From DATFVJ01 sp035517695 (lineage in GTDB: Bacteria > Actinomycetota > Actinomycetes > Streptosporangiales > Streptosporangiaceae), in assembly GCA_035517695.1 (NCBI GenBank), contig DATIYI010000041.1, positions 1-64,000 of the forward strand: 64,000 nt of DNA, given 5' to 3'. Positions 10,201 to 17,023 of the stretch are shown here, piece by piece. Under the pieces are notes generated by a model. That model worked only from the letters and a program-made list of their open reading frames with translations. It did no database searches and was not told the origin of the DNA. The translations under genes and the position numbers were made by a program. Position 1 is the first letter of the stretch, and the number at the start of each line of letters is the position of its first letter.

Positions 10201-10471
10201 CCGCAAGCCGCTGCACGAGATAGCTGAAGTACTCGACGTGCCCGCCCTGGTAGGACGACAGGGCGATGCCCTGCGCATCTTCCTCGATTGCGGTGCGGGC
10301 CACCGTCTCGACACTACGGTCGTGCCCGAGGTGGACCACCTCAGCGCCCTGGCTCTGCAGGACCCGCCGCATGATGTTGATCGCCGCATCGTGGCCGTCG
10401 AACAGGCTCGCGGCGGTGACGAACCGCACGGAGTTGACCGGCACGTGTAGCGCCGGGGAGTCACTGGGCAC
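7226..10471 (-). CDS. icmF: Fused isobutyryl-CoA mutase IcmF
   Basis: 1081 residues from the GTG at 10471, chosen for its GGAGG 5 bases upstream; an in-frame codon at 10561 would add 30 residues. IcmF interconverts isobutyryl-CoA and n-butyryl-CoA using adenosylcobalamin. Domain order: B12-binding (about 12-145; LFDGHDAAINIMRR with the cobalt-ligand histidine near 27), MeaI-type G-protein chaperone (P-loop GTGGSGKSS near 201-209, VETPGIGQGD), then the TIM-barrel mutase (FPFTAGVFPFKREGE, YGKVGTSGVSIATVEDMKVM). FPFTAGVFPFKR is the IcmF type, not methylmalonyl-CoA mutase. It is the B12-consuming enzyme of this cluster and stands behind a palindromic operator. Confidence 0.95.
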   Translation of the reverse strand: MPSDSPALHVPVNSVRFVTAASLFDGHDAAINIMRRVLQSQGAEVVHLGHDRSVETVARTAIEEDAQGIALSSYQGGHVEYFSYLVQRLAELGAGHIKVYGGGGGVIVPEEIALLADRRVTIFAPEDGQRLGLPRMINKLIAACDVDLCADEPSLDAVLSGSSTPLARAITVLEAGRSVNLAQGVREALPARPVPVLGITGTGGSGKSSLTDELLRRFRLDFEDKLRIAVLAIDPTRRRGGGALLGDRIRMNALDSGDRNRTFFRSMATRSAGAQLPERLGDILMAVKAAGFDLVIVETPGIGQGDAAIVPFSDTSLYVMTPEFGAASQLEKIDMLDFADVVAVNKFERRGAEDARRDVARQLVRNREAFGVRWEDMPVFGTNAARFNDDGVSALYQHLKTLLADQGLPAGEGVLPRVDVKASTALRSVVPSARSRYLAEIADAVRGYHKLTRAQAEIARRRQHLSTAADLLGVDEGAEQVRKLLGAAENELLPEVRDLLGQWPARVEDYAGDEFVYTVRGRELRTPLTRSTLSGSRVPRVALPRTQDDAELLRFLRSENLPGFFPFTAGVFPFKREGEAPARMFAGEGDAFRTNRRFQLLSRGGDTTRLSTAFDSVTLYGRDPDLRPDIYGKVGTSGVSIATVEDMKVMYSGFDLCAPTTSVSMTINGPAPAILAMFLNTAIDQRLDAFRDEHGREPGEAEAQEMRAWVLSNVRGTVQADILKEDQGQNTCIFSTDFALRCMGDIQQYFIDHQVLNFYSVSISGYHIAEAGANPISQLAFTLANGFTYVEAYLARGMDIDDFAPNLSFFFSNGLDAEYSVIGRVARRIWAVAMKERYGAGERAQKLKYHVQTSGRSLHAQEMDFNDIRTTLQALCAIYDNCNSLHTNAFDEAVTTPSEHSVRRALAIQMIIDKEWGLAGNENPLQGSYIIEQLTDLVEEAVLAEFDRLAERGGVLGAMETGYQRGRIQDESMRYEQRKHDGSLPIVGVNTFLDPHRGETPAGPVELARATDAEKQSQLKRLADFHARHAGTAPEAIARLQGAAISGGNVFAALMDAVRYCSLGQISDAFFEAGGEYRRNV

Positions 10472-10540
10472 TGCCGCCTCCGCTATGGCTGGAGAGGAGC
10501 TGTGGCTGTAGGGGAAGGGCCGCGAGGACCGGCCACCGAA

Positions 10541-10594
10541 AATAGTTGGACATCCTAACATCTTAGCGGCAATTTACTTGGACGTCCATGTAAA
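10541..10594. promoter_or_regulatory. Probable two-site operator upstream of icmF
   Basis: 10573-10594 is an inverted repeat, TTTACTTGGACG then TCCATGTAAA, with 10 of 11 pairs matching around the centre at 10583/10584. A weaker copy of its core, TTGGACATCC, lies at 10546-10555; the two centres are 32 bp apart, about three helical turns. Such palindromes are typical of TetR-family (or MarR) dimers. It is 70-125 bases upstream of the icmF start and also overlaps the start of the broken plus-strand gene at 10626. Which protein binds is unknown. Confidence 0.55.
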
Positions 10595-10625
10595 ATTGCG
10601 TGGTGACACTGCCGCGGGCGTTGTG

Positions 10626-10875
10626 ATGAGCTGGTCAAGCGGCAAGGACAGCGCGCTGGCGTTGCACGGGGTCCGCTCCGCCGGCGGGGTCGGGGTCGGC
10701 GGGCTGCTGACCACGGTGAACGCGGCCGCCGGGCGGGTGGCGATGCATGGCGTCCGCCGGGTGCTGCTCGAGGCCCAGGCTGCCGCGCTCGGCTTGCCCT
10801 TGCACGTCGTCGAGCTGCCGTGGCCCTGCCCGAACCCGGTCTACGAACAGCTGATGTCCGCGGCGATGAGACGTC
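10626..10875 (+). pseudogene. Truncated ATP-pyrophosphatase (diphthine-ammonia-ligase-like, DUF71/ATP_bind_4)
   Basis: The frame from about 10626 reads MSWSSGKDSALALHGVRSAG, the PP-loop SGGKDS-type motif. It continues with LLTTVN, RVAMHGVRRVLLEAQAAALG and LPLHVVELPWPCPNPVYEQL, all typical of the Dph6/ATP_bind_4 family. Similarity stops near 10870 (MSAAM); a full gene would run about 130 residues further. The frame stays open to 11351 but that part is the antisense of the BluB-CobT gene. The gene has lost its second half, probably with the event that left the acetyltransferase tail next to it. Confidence 0.75.
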
Positions 10876-10907
10876 GGCTTAAAACGCGTCCTGTGCCTGC
10901 GCCGGAG

Positions 10908-11010
10908 TCAGCGCAGGCTGGCGCGGATGTCTTTCATCCGCCGGTAGAGCCGCAGGGGGTGGCCGGGAGCGGGGATGAGGCCGTAGTGGACGTAGAACTC
11001 ATGCACCATG
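10908..11010 (-). pseudogene. C-terminal remnant of a GNAT acetyltransferase
   Basis: On the minus strand a short frame reads FYVHYGLIPAPGHPLRLY then RRMKDIRASLR and stops at 10908. The pattern FY-x-HYG...PLRLY...MKDIRASL is the characteristic end of small GNAT acetyltransferases, including the AtaT/TacT-type toxins paired with DUF1778 antitoxins. Nothing upstream continues the homology and no antitoxin gene is seen, so it is debris. It abuts the cut end of the ATP-pyrophosphatase fragment. Confidence 0.5.
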
Positions 11011-11149
11011 GGCCGCCAGCACGGCGGGACTTACCGCGGCCGGGGTTGACCACGCGGCGGTCTATCTCCTCGGCACGATGCCCCGACGCGGCGGGCGTCG
11101 AGGCACTGGCGCTTCGGTTCGGCCTCTCGGTTGGACGTGGCTTCCTGCG

Positions 11150-12913
11150 TCAGTCTGTCGCGGCGGTCATCCGTCGGGCACGTTTCGCCTGGGCGAGCAG
11201 TGACAGCGCAAGCACGGCTCCCACGCCCTCGCCGGCACGCATCCGCAGGTCGAGGAGGGGCTCCAGCCCGAGCGCATCGAGGACGCGCAGATGCGCGGGC
11301 TCGGCGCTGCGGTGCCCGGCGACCAAGTGGGCCTGGACCTCGGGACGGTGACGGACGGCGGCAAGCGCGCTGACGGCGGTCAGGAGGCCGTCCAGCACGA
11401 CCAGCCCGTCGGCATCGGCCACGCCCAGGCACACCCCCGTGAGGAGGGCCTGCTCGGGGCCGCCGACTCCGCCGATCAGGTCCTCGACACCGGAGCGGCT
11501 GAGTTGGCCGGCCGGCGGAAGCCTTTCGCCCATCCGTGCCAGAGCTTGCTCCACGACGTGTTGCTTGCGGGCGACGATGGAGGTGTCGCTCCCCGCGCCA
11601 CGCCCCACGACGTCTTCGGCAGGCACTGCCAGCAGGGCAGCCGCAAGGGCTGAGGCGATGGTTGTGTTGCCGATGCCGACTTCGCCGAGGGCAACGGGGC
11701 CGGCTGGCACGAGCTCGTGACCTAGCCGGTTGCCTGCGGCGAGCAGCCACGCCACGGCATCCCTTTCCAGCGCATCCGCGCCGGCCAGGTCGCCTTGCCT
11801 GCCCGGGGGACGCAAGTCCCGCCAGCCCTGGATGTGGTCACCGTCGATGCCGCAGTCGGCCAGGCATACTTGCAGGCCGGCGGCCCTGGCCGCAGCGGCG
11901 CCCTGGCCCTCGCCGGCCGCGAGCGCGCGGGCGATGAGCCGGGTGGTGCTACGCGGGAACGCGCTGACTCCCAGGCTGGCGACGGGGTGATCGGCGCCGG
12001 CGATGACCAGGGTTCCCGCAGCGTCGCGCGCGGCAACCGACTCGACCCGCAGCAGAGTGTCACCCAGCAGCCCCAGCGACCCGGGCGCCGCTAGCAGGCG
12101 GTCCTCACGGTCGCGCGCCAGGACCCGCGCCCCGCCCACCGCTGCGGACGCGCGGTCACGAGGCGCAGCGGGCTCCGTTTCGCGCGGCCAGCGGTCCCGC
12201 AGGATGACCTCGTTGAGCGGGAGCCGGCGCGACCATCCGTGACGCTCCAGCCCCGGTGCTGGCAAGCGCTCGTCGGGCCAGCCGAGGCAGAGCCAGCCGA
12301 GTGTCACCACACCGTCAGGCAGGCCGAGAAGAGCGCTCAGCTCATCAGGATCGAAGAGGGTGACCCACCCCAGGCCGAGCCCGTGGGCACGAGCGGTCAG
12401 CCAGATGTTCTCGACCGCGCAGGCACAGGACCAAATGTCGGCGTCGGGGAAGGTGGCGCGGCCCAGGACACCAGCCGACCGGGCGCGCCGGTCGCAGCAA
12501 ACCACGACACCCACAGGGGCTTCGCGGATCCCGTCCAGCTGCAGGCTGCGCAAATGCCGTGCGCTGTCCGCGTCCAGGCGTCTGGCCTGGGCGAGGCGAG
12601 CACGGTCAGCCATGACCGCCGCGCTATCCCTCAGGCCCGAATCCGTAACGACGATGAAGCGCCATGGCTGGGAATGCCCGACGCTCGGCGCCGCGTGGCC
12701 GGCCGCCAGAACCTCGTCCACGATGTCGTCCCCGACCGGGTCCGGCCGGAAGCGCCGCACGTCTCGCCGGGCGGCGATGACCTCGGCCAGCGCCGCGCGC
12801 GTCCTCACCGGGAGCGCCCAGCTCATGGGGTCCCCGGCCCGCTCGGCGCTGCTGGTGGTGTCCCCGATCAGCGGCTGCGGCCGGGGCCACGGCTTCGACG
12901 CCCCGGCGCTCAT
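11150..12913 (-). CDS. Fused BluB-CobT: dimethylbenzimidazole synthase / nicotinate-nucleotide-DMB phosphoribosyltransferase
   Basis: 587 residues. Residues about 35-230 are BluB-like (flavin-dependent nitroreductase fold): IAARRDVRRFRPDPV, HAAPSVGHSQPWRFIVV and AVENIWLTARAHGLGLGWVT. BluB breaks down FMN with oxygen to make 5,6-dimethylbenzimidazole. From about 250 the protein is CobT-like, activating that base to alpha-ribazole phosphate: GEVGIGNTTIASALAAALL, GRGAGSDTSIVARK and the catalytic glutamate in MRAGEGVGAVLALSLLA. Together they would make and activate the lower ligand of B12. The start is ATG 12913 or 12826 (MSWALPVRTRAAL); neither has a strong ribosome binding site. Such fusions are known in some actinobacteria. 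Confidence 0.9.
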   Translation of the reverse strand: MSAGASKPWPRPQPLIGDTTSSAERAGDPMSWALPVRTRAALAEVIAARRDVRRFRPDPVGDDIVDEVLAAGHAAPSVGHSQPWRFIVVTDSGLRDSAAVMADRARLAQARRLDADSARHLRSLQLDGIREAPVGVVVCCDRRARSAGVLGRATFPDADIWSCACAVENIWLTARAHGLGLGWVTLFDPDELSALLGLPDGVVTLGWLCLGWPDERLPAPGLERHGWSRRLPLNEVILRDRWPRETEPAAPRDRASAAVGGARVLARDREDRLLAAPGSLGLLGDTLLRVESVAARDAAGTLVIAGADHPVASLGVSAFPRSTTRLIARALAAGEGQGAAAARAAGLQVCLADCGIDGDHIQGWRDLRPPGRQGDLAGADALERDAVAWLLAAGNRLGHELVPAGPVALGEVGIGNTTIASALAAALLAVPAEDVVGRGAGSDTSIVARKQHVVEQALARMGERLPPAGQLSRSGVEDLIGGVGGPEQALLTGVCLGVADADGLVVLDGLLTAVSALAAVRHRPEVQAHLVAGHRSAEPAHLRVLDALGLEPLLDLRMRAGEGVGAVLALSLLAQAKRARRMTAATD

Positions 12914-12959
12914 CGCGCACAGCCGCGCGACGCCGTGCCGAGTGACCCGCTGACGAGAC

Positions 12960-13072
12960 CTTCAATCACGAGCCCGGCGCCCTCTCCATCGGCGTCCACC
13001 GTGACCTCCGCGACAAGCGATCCGAACATCCCCGAGCACCACATGCTCGACATCCAGCAGCTTCTTCCATAG
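12960..13072 (-). pseudogene. Possible N-terminal remnant of an ISL3-type transposase
   Basis: Minus-strand frames give LWKKLLDVEHVVLGDVRI followed, after a frame change, by EVTVDADGEGAGLVIEG. This resembles the start of ISL3-family transposases (LLxVExxVVExVxxD...LVVxVRPR). No zinc-binding cysteines, catalytic domain or terminal inverted repeats follow; the BluB-CobT gene begins at once. The call rests on a short, frame-broken match and is weak. The rest of the 12914-13252 gap shows nothing else. Confidence 0.3.
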
Positions 13073-13252
13073 CTTTGACCTGCGCACGCCCTCCCCCGTC
13101 ACCAGCGAGCTGTCTCTCGACAAGCCAGCACGCGAGCTAGCGGGGGACGGCGTATCCTCTTTGGGCCGACACGCCAGGCGTCGCTATCAACACCCATTAG
13201 AGAACGGCACCAGCGCCGCCACGGGTCGCACCCTTTCCTCGTTGATTCGGTC

Positions 13253-14143
13253 TTACTGCCGTCGCACGGATGAGCAATTCCGCTCGCGACGTGCGCGCAT
13301 GTCCGCCAACACCTCGGTGTCGATTAGGTCATCATCTCGGATACGATTATCATAGTTTTCCCAGCCCATGAACATCTGCATCGACCGGATAGCATCTGAC
13401 TCCCAGCGACCATCCAGCGGCCCCCGGTAGAAATCGCGCTCACGCATCAGCTGCTTGAGTTCGTTAGCAAGCTCAGACCCTATTGCTACAAGGTTCGTCG
13501 AATCGCTCGGAAAGTATGACAATTTGTGAATTTCGTAGCATCGCTCGAGTTCGTCGATGGGCTGTCTGTGGTCATAGATAGAGATTGCTACATGCCGATC
13601 ATCGAGCCCCCCATAGCCGCCATTCTCTCTGAGGACCAACAATGCAGCTGATTGTTGACCTCGAAGCTCCCCTCCTGCCGTCTCGCCAGCTGCCAAGGCC
13701 GTGATCAGCCTTTCTGAAAGAGTGCCTGTTCCGTCCTCGAACACACATACCATGCTGTCGAGAACTTCACCGCCCGCAAGACCGTTTCCGAGCGCCAGAC
13801 AGTGATTGCCGGCGCGATCGCCAGCCCATCCATCCCACTCGTACACTTCAGCACCTGTGTGACTGGCCGACCGCCCTTCGGCGTCGAGCACGGCGAATTG
13901 GCGCTGCTCATGAGCGGTGTCTGCCTGCAATAGAATATCCACGACCTGGCGAGGCTCGGCGCCACACCTTAAAAGCTTAAGCCCTATACTTCCATGACGC
14001 GGGTTCGCAAACGCCTGCGTTGCCAACACGCCGACTGTCGCCCGACCGTACGGAACCAGGCCTCCGACATTCGGAAACTTCGACTGGACAGCCACGCCCA
14101 AGTCGCCGTTTGACGGGTCATGACCCATGATGGAATAAGTCAC
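13253..14143 (-). CDS. DUF1028 family protein with C-terminal peptidoglycan-binding-like region
   Basis: 296 residues with a GTG start at 14143. MTYSIMGHDPSNGDLGVAVQ and SKFPNVGGLVPYGRATVGVL, then AFANPRHGSIGLKLLRCGAE, are the DUF1028 signature; these proteins are thought to adopt an Ntn-hydrolase-like fold but their reaction is not established. The last 70 residues (LMRERDFYRGPLDGRWESDA) look like the putative peptidoglycan-binding domain that often follows DUF1028. The DNA is visibly less GC-rich than its neighbours, suggesting transfer. It stands alone on its strand, next to the VirD4/TraG fragment. Confidence 0.85.
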   Translation of the reverse strand: MTYSIMGHDPSNGDLGVAVQSKFPNVGGLVPYGRATVGVLATQAFANPRHGSIGLKLLRCGAEPRQVVDILLQADTAHEQRQFAVLDAEGRSASHTGAEVYEWDGWAGDRAGNHCLALGNGLAGGEVLDSMVCVFEDGTGTLSERLITALAAGETAGGELRGQQSAALLVLRENGGYGGLDDRHVAISIYDHRQPIDELERCYEIHKLSYFPSDSTNLVAIGSELANELKQLMRERDFYRGPLDGRWESDAIRSMQMFMGWENYDNRIRDDDLIDTEVLADMRARRERNCSSVRRQ

Positions 14144-14322
14144 CTGTGCCGGTACCTTTCGATCTCTGGTCCTCTTCCGCTTGATGGACGATCGGAAAAG
14201 CCCAATACTACAGGTAACTGGTCACGTCCAGGGATCGCAGGTGCGCGAAGATGACGCTTTGGTGCCGGTGGGGCGCGTGGCGGCGTGGCGAGGGCTACGC
14301 CCAGCGCCGTTGAGGCTCATGG

Positions 14323-14658
14323 TCATCCGGAATGGTCTGGCGGTCTTCTTGGCTTCGGCGCGCAGTTGGCGTGCTGGGCGGCCCAGTGCCGTCCGGGCCC
14401 CGGAGCGGTGGCGAGGATGTCTACGGCTTCGGTGGCGCCGATGCCCATGACCCAGCGGACGATGCCGCGGAAGTCCAGGTGCTCGATGGCGGCGGCGTGC
14501 ATGTGGGCGCGCAGGTAGTCCGAGGCCTTGGCGGACCAGAAGCTGCCTTCTTCGACGCCTTCCACGGACACGGCCTGGCTGAACGCGTCGGTGCGGCGGA
14601 TCGCGACCTGGGGGTCCTGGCGGCCGTCGAGCGGGTTCCACCAGAACGTGGACGGCAC
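14323..14658 (-). pseudogene. Fragment of a VirD4/TraG-type conjugative coupling protein
   Basis: The frame reads STFWWNPLDG, VAIRRTDAFSQAVSVEGVEE, GSFWSAKASDYLRAHMHAAA and IVRWVMGIGATEAVDIL. This matches the middle of actinobacterial type IV coupling ATPases (conjugative DNA transfer family). A whole protein is 500-800 residues; here the reading frame breaks on both sides and the Walker B region is missing. It is a relic of an integrated conjugative element or plasmid. A 21-bp direct repeat (two copies, 14770-14811) lies just upstream. Confidence 0.6.
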
Positions 14659-14769
14659 CCCGCCGACGCCTTGTGGGCCGCCCGGCCAGTGGCGAGTCCC
14701 GCCTGGGCAGGCGTGTGCGCGTGCTCGCGCGCGAGCGGACGGCGTTCAGGCCGGCGGATCTGGCGCTAC

Positions 14770-14811
14770 TACATGGCCCAGTTGCGCCATTACATGGCCC
14801 GGTTGCGCCGC
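14770..14811. repeat. Direct repeat, 21-bp unit x 2
   Basis: TACATGGCCCAGTTGCGCCAT is followed directly by a near-identical copy (two or three mismatches). It is not inside a supported gene. Confidence 0.6.
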
Positions 14812-14936
14812 ACCAGTGATCGTGCTGCAAGTGCAGCGGAAAGGCGATGTCGAGGAGGCGTTAGAACCAGCGTCCAGGGCGTTAGAAGACCGACAGGATC
14901 GTCGACATCGCGACAGACTTCGTTCACGATCAATTC

Positions 14937-15791
14937 ATGTCTCGTTCACCGTTTTCCACTGCGATGTCGGCCATCCACCAAGACGAACCGGCGGTCAGAT
15001 CCGCCCACCGAGCGCATCGGACGGCGTCCTCGGCGAGGCGCGACGACATCTGGAACGCCGGTCAACGAAGCGAGACGCCGCTGAAGCGGGCCGACCGCAA
15101 CTTCGCCGAGCTGCTACAGGAACTGCGGGTCGCACAGACCGGCGTGCAGATCCTGTTCGCGTTCCTGCTCAGCCTGGCGTTCACCCAGCGATTCGCGACG
15201 CTGGGTGCCACGGAACGCGGTATCTACATCGCCACCCTGGCCGCCTCCGCCTTGACCGGTGCCCTGTTGGTTGCACCGGTCATGGTGCACCGTCTGCTGT
15301 TCCAGCGCGGGTTCAAACGCGAGCTGGTCCGGATCGGGCACCGGTTCGCAGTTGCCGGGCTGTGCGGGTTGCTCGCCGCGGTCGTGGGCGGCCTTCTGCT
15401 GGTGCTCGAAGTGTTCTTTGGTGGCTCCGCCGCCGTAGTCACTGGTGCGGCGCTCGCCACGCTCTTCGCGTCGCTGTGGGTCGGACCCGCGCTGTGGGTA
15501 GGACACCGCCACCCCCCGGCGCGTCTTCGTGGACAGCCACGGACGGTGGCCACGGCGCCTTCGGTTGCCACGAGCGGCGACCCTCCGGCGGCGCCCCGGC
15601 TGCGAACAGCGCATCCTCGCGGACCGGCAGCCCCGGCTAGGAGGGATGCACCACGACACCCCGGCCTCGCGGCACGACCTCGCGGCGCCGGCGCGCCGGC
15701 GGCACGGCACCGCCAGGCGATCGCGTTGTATGAGCGCGGCGGGGGAGAAGCAGCTGCGATACAGGATCACGATGGCGTCCACCTATTGTGA
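14937..15791 (+). CDS. DUF6328-like four-helix membrane protein
   Basis: 284 residues. After a charged N-terminus comes the family block RADRNFAELLQELRVAQTGV (51-70), then four hydrophobic segments at about 71-86, 96-117, 136-160 and 165-188, so it should be an integral membrane protein. LLFQRGFKRELVRIGHR between helices 2 and 3 is also conserved. Family members usually end just after the fourth helix; here about 90 arginine/proline-rich residues follow, which looks like read-through after a lost stop or frameshift. The function is unknown. No good ribosome binding site precedes the ATG, so the exact start is uncertain. Confidence 0.7.
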   Translation: MSRSPFSTAMSAIHQDEPAVRSAHRAHRTASSARRDDIWNAGQRSETPLKRADRNFAELLQELRVAQTGVQILFAFLLSLAFTQRFATLGATERGIYIATLAASALTGALLVAPVMVHRLLFQRGFKRELVRIGHRFAVAGLCGLLAAVVGGLLLVLEVFFGGSAAVVTGAALATLFASLWVGPALWVGHRHPPARLRGQPRTVATAPSVATSGDPPAAPRLRTAHPRGPAAPARRDAPRHPGLAARPRGAGAPAARHRQAIALYERGGGEAAAIQDHDGVHLL

Positions 15792-16094
15792 GAACTTTCT
15801 CGACGGCTTCGAGGGCACGCCTTCGGCGCGCCAGCTGTCCGGCCCGGCTGGGCTGGATCGGGCCGGTTACCTGGGCAGTCTCCTGCCCGCAGCGCCGAAC
15901 CGGAAAGGCTCGCGCGTAAGTGATGCAAAACGGCTGCCGCAGCGTGACACGGCCACGGTTGCCGTTATGAAAAATGATCCCTAACGGCTGCAGCGGGCTG
16001 CGCACTCAGCGATCGGGCGCGTACGGCAATGAATGCACCCCGATATGGATCCGTACGGGAATGTGTGCGGCCAGCATCTCGTCCGCGGTCGGCA
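15792..16094. other. Gap with no supported gene
   Basis: About 300 bases between the membrane protein and vapC. I see no convincing frame, repeat or RNA signature. Confidence 0.4.
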
Positions 16095-16526
16095 TTATCG
16101 AGGTGCCGCTGGGTTGACCCAAGTGAGCCCCGGGAATCGAGCGAAGTCGGAGTCCGTCGAGCAGACGCCGACGCCGTGCTCGATGGCCAGGGCAGCCAGA
16201 TGGGCGTCGGTGACCAAGTTGCCGCGTAGATCGCCGTCGACGATGAGCCGGTGCAGTATCTCCGCGTGCTTCGCTCCTGGCGTCGGCACCCACGCCGCAT
16301 CGGTGTCGAGCCAGTCGGCGATATACGACCACGCCTGCCCCGGGCTCAGCGGGCTGGCCGAGGCGCGCGCGTGGGTCGAGATCCGCTGAAAGGCGAGCAG
16401 GGACGCCCACGGCAGTCCGACCCGGGCGGGCCCATTGAGTGTCTCCTCCAGCCAATCCCGGGTGGCCTCGTGAAAGGTACTCTGGGCGTCCACCGCGTAC
16501 AGCAGGACATTCGCGTCGATGATCAC
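16095..16526 (-). CDS. vapC: VapC-like PIN-domain ribonuclease toxin
   Basis: 143 residues, PIN fold. MIIDANVLLYAVD gives the first metal-binding aspartate (residue 4); NLVTDAHLAALAIEHG and the following STDSDFARFPG give the later acidic residues of the four-acid active site. PIN toxins cleave specific RNAs, often tRNA or rRNA, when free of their antitoxin. The GTG start at 16526 follows the vapB stop with no gap, the tight coupling expected for an antitoxin-toxin pair. The specific RNA target cannot be inferred. Confidence 0.88.
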   Translation of the reverse strand: MIIDANVLLYAVDAQSTFHEATRDWLEETLNGPARVGLPWASLLAFQRISTHARASASPLSPGQAWSYIADWLDTDAAWVPTPGAKHAEILHRLIVDGDLRGNLVTDAHLAALAIEHGVGVCSTDSDFARFPGLTWVNPAAPR

Positions 16527-16760
16527 TCAGGCGTGCCCCGCGCCGTCAAGAAGTTCGAGAGCCTCCGCGACGTTGGACACATCCACCCGCAGACCCAGCT
16601 TGCTTGTGCGCTGCCGAAACGTCCGCCGGGCTGGATGATATGCGCGCAGTCCGGCGCGCGCGAGACTGTTCACCGCTTCGCTCAGCCCAATATGGCGTTC
16701 GCGGCGGAGCTGTTCGGCTGCCGCGGCCACATCGTCATCGAGCCTGATCGTCGTGCGCAT
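16527..16760 (-). CDS. vapB: VapB-like ribbon-helix-helix antitoxin
   Basis: 77 residues. MRTTIRLDDDVAAAAEQLRR is a classic ribbon-helix-helix N-terminus (TTIRLDD beta strand followed by a helix), which binds the promoter as a dimer. The C-terminal third (about residues 45-77) is the part expected to wrap around and block the VapC active site. It lies immediately upstream of vapC; the pair is likely autoregulated. The 250 bases upstream hold no supported gene. Confidence 0.85.
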   Translation of the reverse strand: MRTTIRLDDDVAAAAEQLRRERHIGLSEAVNSLARAGLRAYHPARRTFRQRTSKLGLRVDVSNVAEALELLDGAGHA

Positions 16761-17023
16761 ACGACAATCGTAGCATCAGTGATGTTCTGCAACCAGCATC
16801 ATGATGCTGCCTCGGCCGTTGCGATGCCGCAGGACTCTGCAGGGCACAAGGGCCCTCATAGCGCGACCGCTAACGTAGAGAACCTTTGTCAGCATCTCCG
16901 TCTCCGATGCGGGTCACGAGCGACCCGGCGTGCCGGGTGGCATCTTGCCGTGCCCGCGCCTTGGCCGCGCAGCCGTTCGGGACCACTGTCTGCTGCACGG
17001 CCAGGAACGTGATTAGCCGGCGA

